From NCBI GenBank assembly GCA_009869945.1, contig WIXG01000332.1, positions 22,381 through 86,380 of the forward strand: a stretch of DNA of 64,000 bases, given 5' to 3'. Shown here one piece after another: positions 61,691-64,000 of this stretch (position 1 is the stretch's first letter; each line of letters starts with the position of its first letter). The translations under genes were made by a program, and so were the position numbers. The notes beneath the pieces are model-generated. The model saw only the letters and a list, made by a program, of their open reading frames with translations. It was not told where the DNA came from and did no database searches. Origin of the DNA: Mesaphorura yosii (taxonomy: Eukaryota; Arthropoda; Collembola; Poduromorpha; Tullbergiidae).

Positions 61691-63438
61691 AATCTCTTCA
61701 TCACCTGACAATACCGTCTTTGTGCTGAGACTCTGGGACAATCGAGTCACAAAAACTTCTTTGCTCGACGGCTTTCTTTCTTCGCGTTTGTTTAATTAAC
61801 CACTTTCTCCTGAAAATGAATGGTGCGAAGCCGTATCAAAAGGCTCGAGGCTAAAATGAGTATCAAGTTTGCGTATCAAATCCCCTCGCAAATTGACTTA
61901 ATTTGCATCTCTCAGGGCACAAACTGCCACTCTTCCAGGGTATTGCTTTCCCGCTGTGGAAATGCGATCCGGAAGCAGCAACAAAACTTTGCACTGTTTG
62001 CACTGTAGAGTTTTGGGTTGGAGCGCAAGAAAAGAAGGCAGGCAGGCAAATTTTGCAATAAAGTTTATTTTAATTTCAACAGATTTTCGCATTCAGCCTC
62101 TTTTTGTTAAAACTCAAACTTTCGCCGTTAAGGCTTGAGAAACCAGTTTTCTAAAAGACAATGCCAGGCTAATTCACTTTCTCTTGCTTTGCACAGAAAT
62201 GCAGCACACTTGAGCCGCGAAGCCGAGACTGGAGGCTGGGAAGAGGAGAGAAATTTGTGAGTCCACTTCACGACAAGCACTGACAAACTGAGTGGCTGGT
62301 GGTTCACTTTTATAGAACTCTTCAGCGCTGTACGGGTACAGATTCTATGAGGCTGCGACTGAGACCAATCCAATTCAGTGCTTTTGATGATAATGCGGGC
62401 AGGCAGCCAGGCAGACAAGAGAGTGAGAACAGAGAAGATGAGACGCTCAAGTTGTAAAGATGCATAGCTTAGCGTGCCTCGAAAACTTCTTTCATTAAGC
62501 TTAGATTCTCTCTGTCAGTCAGTGCGGTGCAGCAGCAGTGAAGATGAGATGCCTTGAAAATCAAAAGGTAAAATGTTGAAAACTATTACGCGAATGCCTT
62601 TCCCTCAGGCCATCAGCAGAAGGGAAATAAGAAGTGGAAGATAATTTGACTCTGCACGCTGCGATACACAGAGACGAATAGAGAGCACAACCAACTTGCG
62701 ATTTGAGCGACTTTCACGACTTTCGGCGCTCTCAGACTGTTTCCGCCCTCAAATGTACAGGACAGATCTCGCGTGCCCGTGCAACTCATTGTCGGTTGAA
62801 GATGTGAAGTTCTCTAGTTTTCAGCTTACATTCTCGCAAATAATCCTCAGGACGATCGGCGGTGAACGATGAGGGCCCGGAAAACTCTCGAGCGAAGCAA
62901 ACTTTAGCAGGAACCCAGCCTCTTAAATCTCTTGCCGAACTCTCGAGAAGCAAAAGGAACCTTGTTCTTCTTGTAGATTATTTACTGTTTGAGCAAGACC
63001 TCTAATAAAACACAGGCGGAGGATTACGCGATTACGGCCGACTCGATTCGCAAATTGAGTGCAGCGTGAAGGAGTAGAAGTAGTATGCGGATGCGGATTC
63101 TAATTCCAATTCCACTCTTATTATGAACTAATGCCACTAAAGTAAACAAGATAAAATGTTGCTCGGTAGGGAAAAGAGCAGTGAACAAGCATCGGTCATT
63201 GTGGTTCAGGCATATGATTGATTTTGATGAAAATAATTTGAAAATAAGAATATTCATTCACACAAAAACGCAGTTTTTTTCTACATTAGTCTAGCTTCTA
63301 AAAAGTTCATTTTCTTTCGTTACATTGCGTGAAGTCCCTTTTTGGACTGATCTATGAGATAATCAATACTTACGCTTTCTTCAAGTTAAGTACGTAAAAC
63401 AATTAAAATGTAAAAACTACGTTTATTTTCTCACTCAC
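61691..63438. other. Upstream flank of the Ly6 gene
   Basis: This region holds the TATA/Inr pair described above. A segment ending at about 62827 on the minus strand is exon-like: an open frame ending TADRPEDYLRE is followed by a GTAAGC donor. It could be an alternative untranslated first exon of the Ly6 gene or an exon of the gene to its right. Nothing else is recognised. Confidence 0.4.
62279..62314 (-). promoter_or_regulatory. TATA plus initiator core promoter for the Ly6 gene
   Basis: On the minus strand TATAAAAG (62314-62307) is followed by two TCAGT initiator matches at 62291-62287 and 62283-62279. The second is placed with its A about 33 bp after the first T of the TATA box, the usual arthropod spacing. 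It points at the Ly6 start codon, about 590 bp downstream. An untranslated leader, or a short 5' UTR intron using the acceptor just before 61701, would connect them. Confidence 0.55.
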
Positions 63439-63610
63439 GTAAGACGGTGACCTTGTCCAATTCCAATTGTAAATTTCTTATGGCAGTGAAGGACTGTTTT
63501 CCACCAATTAGAGTACCGACTGGAAATTGAGACATCTTCGGCCCTTTCGCTGTTATGGTGGCGGAGGCTTCATTCTTAATCTTCACGGTCTCGTAGTGGC
63601 AGCAAATCAT
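63439..63610 (-). CDS. Exon of an unidentified gene extending beyond clear evidence
   Basis: This frame starts at ATG 63610-63608 and runs 57 codons to a consensus donor (C|GTGAGT, intron from 63438). It contains KIKNEASATITAKGPKM, then QFPVGTLIGGKQSF and IRNLQLELDKVTVL, which read as real protein rather than a chance frame. A good acceptor (CTTCTCCACAG) lies 3 bp before the ATG, so the exon may be internal or may carry the start codon. An upstream exon candidate is 63833-63808 (ATG then MSDNKGPP, donor GTAAGT), but its phase does not join this frame; it would be untranslated or a short upstream ORF. A TAG at 63655-63653 lies in frame upstream. I do not recognise the family and did not find the following exon with confidence. 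Confidence 0.5.
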
Positions 63611-64000
63611 TGGCTGTGGAGAAGTTGATGGGATGATCTAGCTTGGCGGTGGCGGAGGGTGCACGTCGATATTGGCTTCAGATGACGCCCGGCCTAAGAA
63701 GAGACAAAGCAATTGAGAATTGTACCACACCGCCTGCACCTCGAAATATTGACTAATGCAATAAGCTTCGTTCGTAAATCGAACTGGCAAGGCTGAATGG
63801 AACTTACCCAGGCGGTCCCTTATTGTCGCTCATCGTATTTCCTAAGAAACAATTTGATTTTCGTAAAATTATGTCAGAAACTGTTGGAGAATGGAATCGA
63901 GGGCAACCTCGAGATTCCAGACTCCCGTGTAATCATGACTTATCACTATTTTATGCCTTTTGTAGAAAATAATAATTGCATAAACATGCATATTTTTATG
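63611..64000. other. Right-edge flank with a possible first exon
   Basis: On the minus strand a short ATG-led segment (63833-63808) ends at GTAAGT, and a second segment after TTCTTAG (from about 63694) encodes a proline-rich run that stops at 63653. These could be leader exons of the gene represented at 63439-63610. Beyond 63840 only AT-rich sequence is seen. Confidence 0.35.

Noticed and set aside
1-64000. Prokaryotic features: operons, CRISPR arrays, prophage, insertion sequences
   Set aside because: The genes are split by spliceosomal introns with animal-specific domains; no direct-repeat arrays or transposase frames were seen.

Overview
This window is animal nuclear DNA, most likely from an arthropod. 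Its genes are split by GT-AG introns of about 70 bp to more than 8 kb, separated by AT-rich non-coding DNA, with no operons or ribosome binding sites. The gene set fits a pancrustacean: a two-PDZ harmonin-like gene of the CG5921 type, a FAST-kinase/RAP mitochondrial protein, a cilium-specific TPR protein (ODAD4/TTC25), a RhoGAP and a GPI-anchored Ly6 protein. An ODAD4 homologue implies an animal with outer-arm dynein axonemes, for example flagellated sperm. That fits hexapods, including springtails, better than crustaceans with aflagellate sperm. The placement is inference; no barcode sequence is present.

Layout: (1) 336-10024, minus strand: harmonin-like PDZ gene in at least seven exons, possibly continuing past the left edge. 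(2) 10025-16353: about 6.3 kb with no gene I can support. (3) 16354-18722, plus strand: FASTKD/RAP gene in five exons, with a probable GC-AG last intron. (4) 18817-20625, minus strand: ODAD4-like gene in five exons, tail-to-tail with the FASTKD gene and apparently overlapping it in the 3' UTRs. (5) 20626-27148: intergenic. (6) 27149-49611, plus strand: RhoGAP gene in eleven exons over 22.5 kb, encoding about 733 residues, followed by a long 3' UTR to about 51.46 kb. (7) 51.5-57.1 kb: mostly empty, with one unidentified open frame on the minus strand. (8) 57158-61690, minus strand: Ly6/three-finger gene in four exons with all ten cysteines, a TATA/Inr promoter upstream, and a MITE-like foldback element in its second intron. 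(9) 63439-63610, minus strand: an exon of an unidentified gene.

Exon models were built by hand from open frames, splice consensus, phase continuity and protein-family similarity. All internal phases close for the five main genes. These genes do not form a pathway. Harmonin and RhoGAP proteins are both actin/junction-related, ODAD4 is axonemal, the FASTKD protein should act on mitochondrial RNA, and Ly6 is a cell-surface protein. No transposase, reverse transcriptase, rRNA, tRNA or CRISPR feature could be supported.
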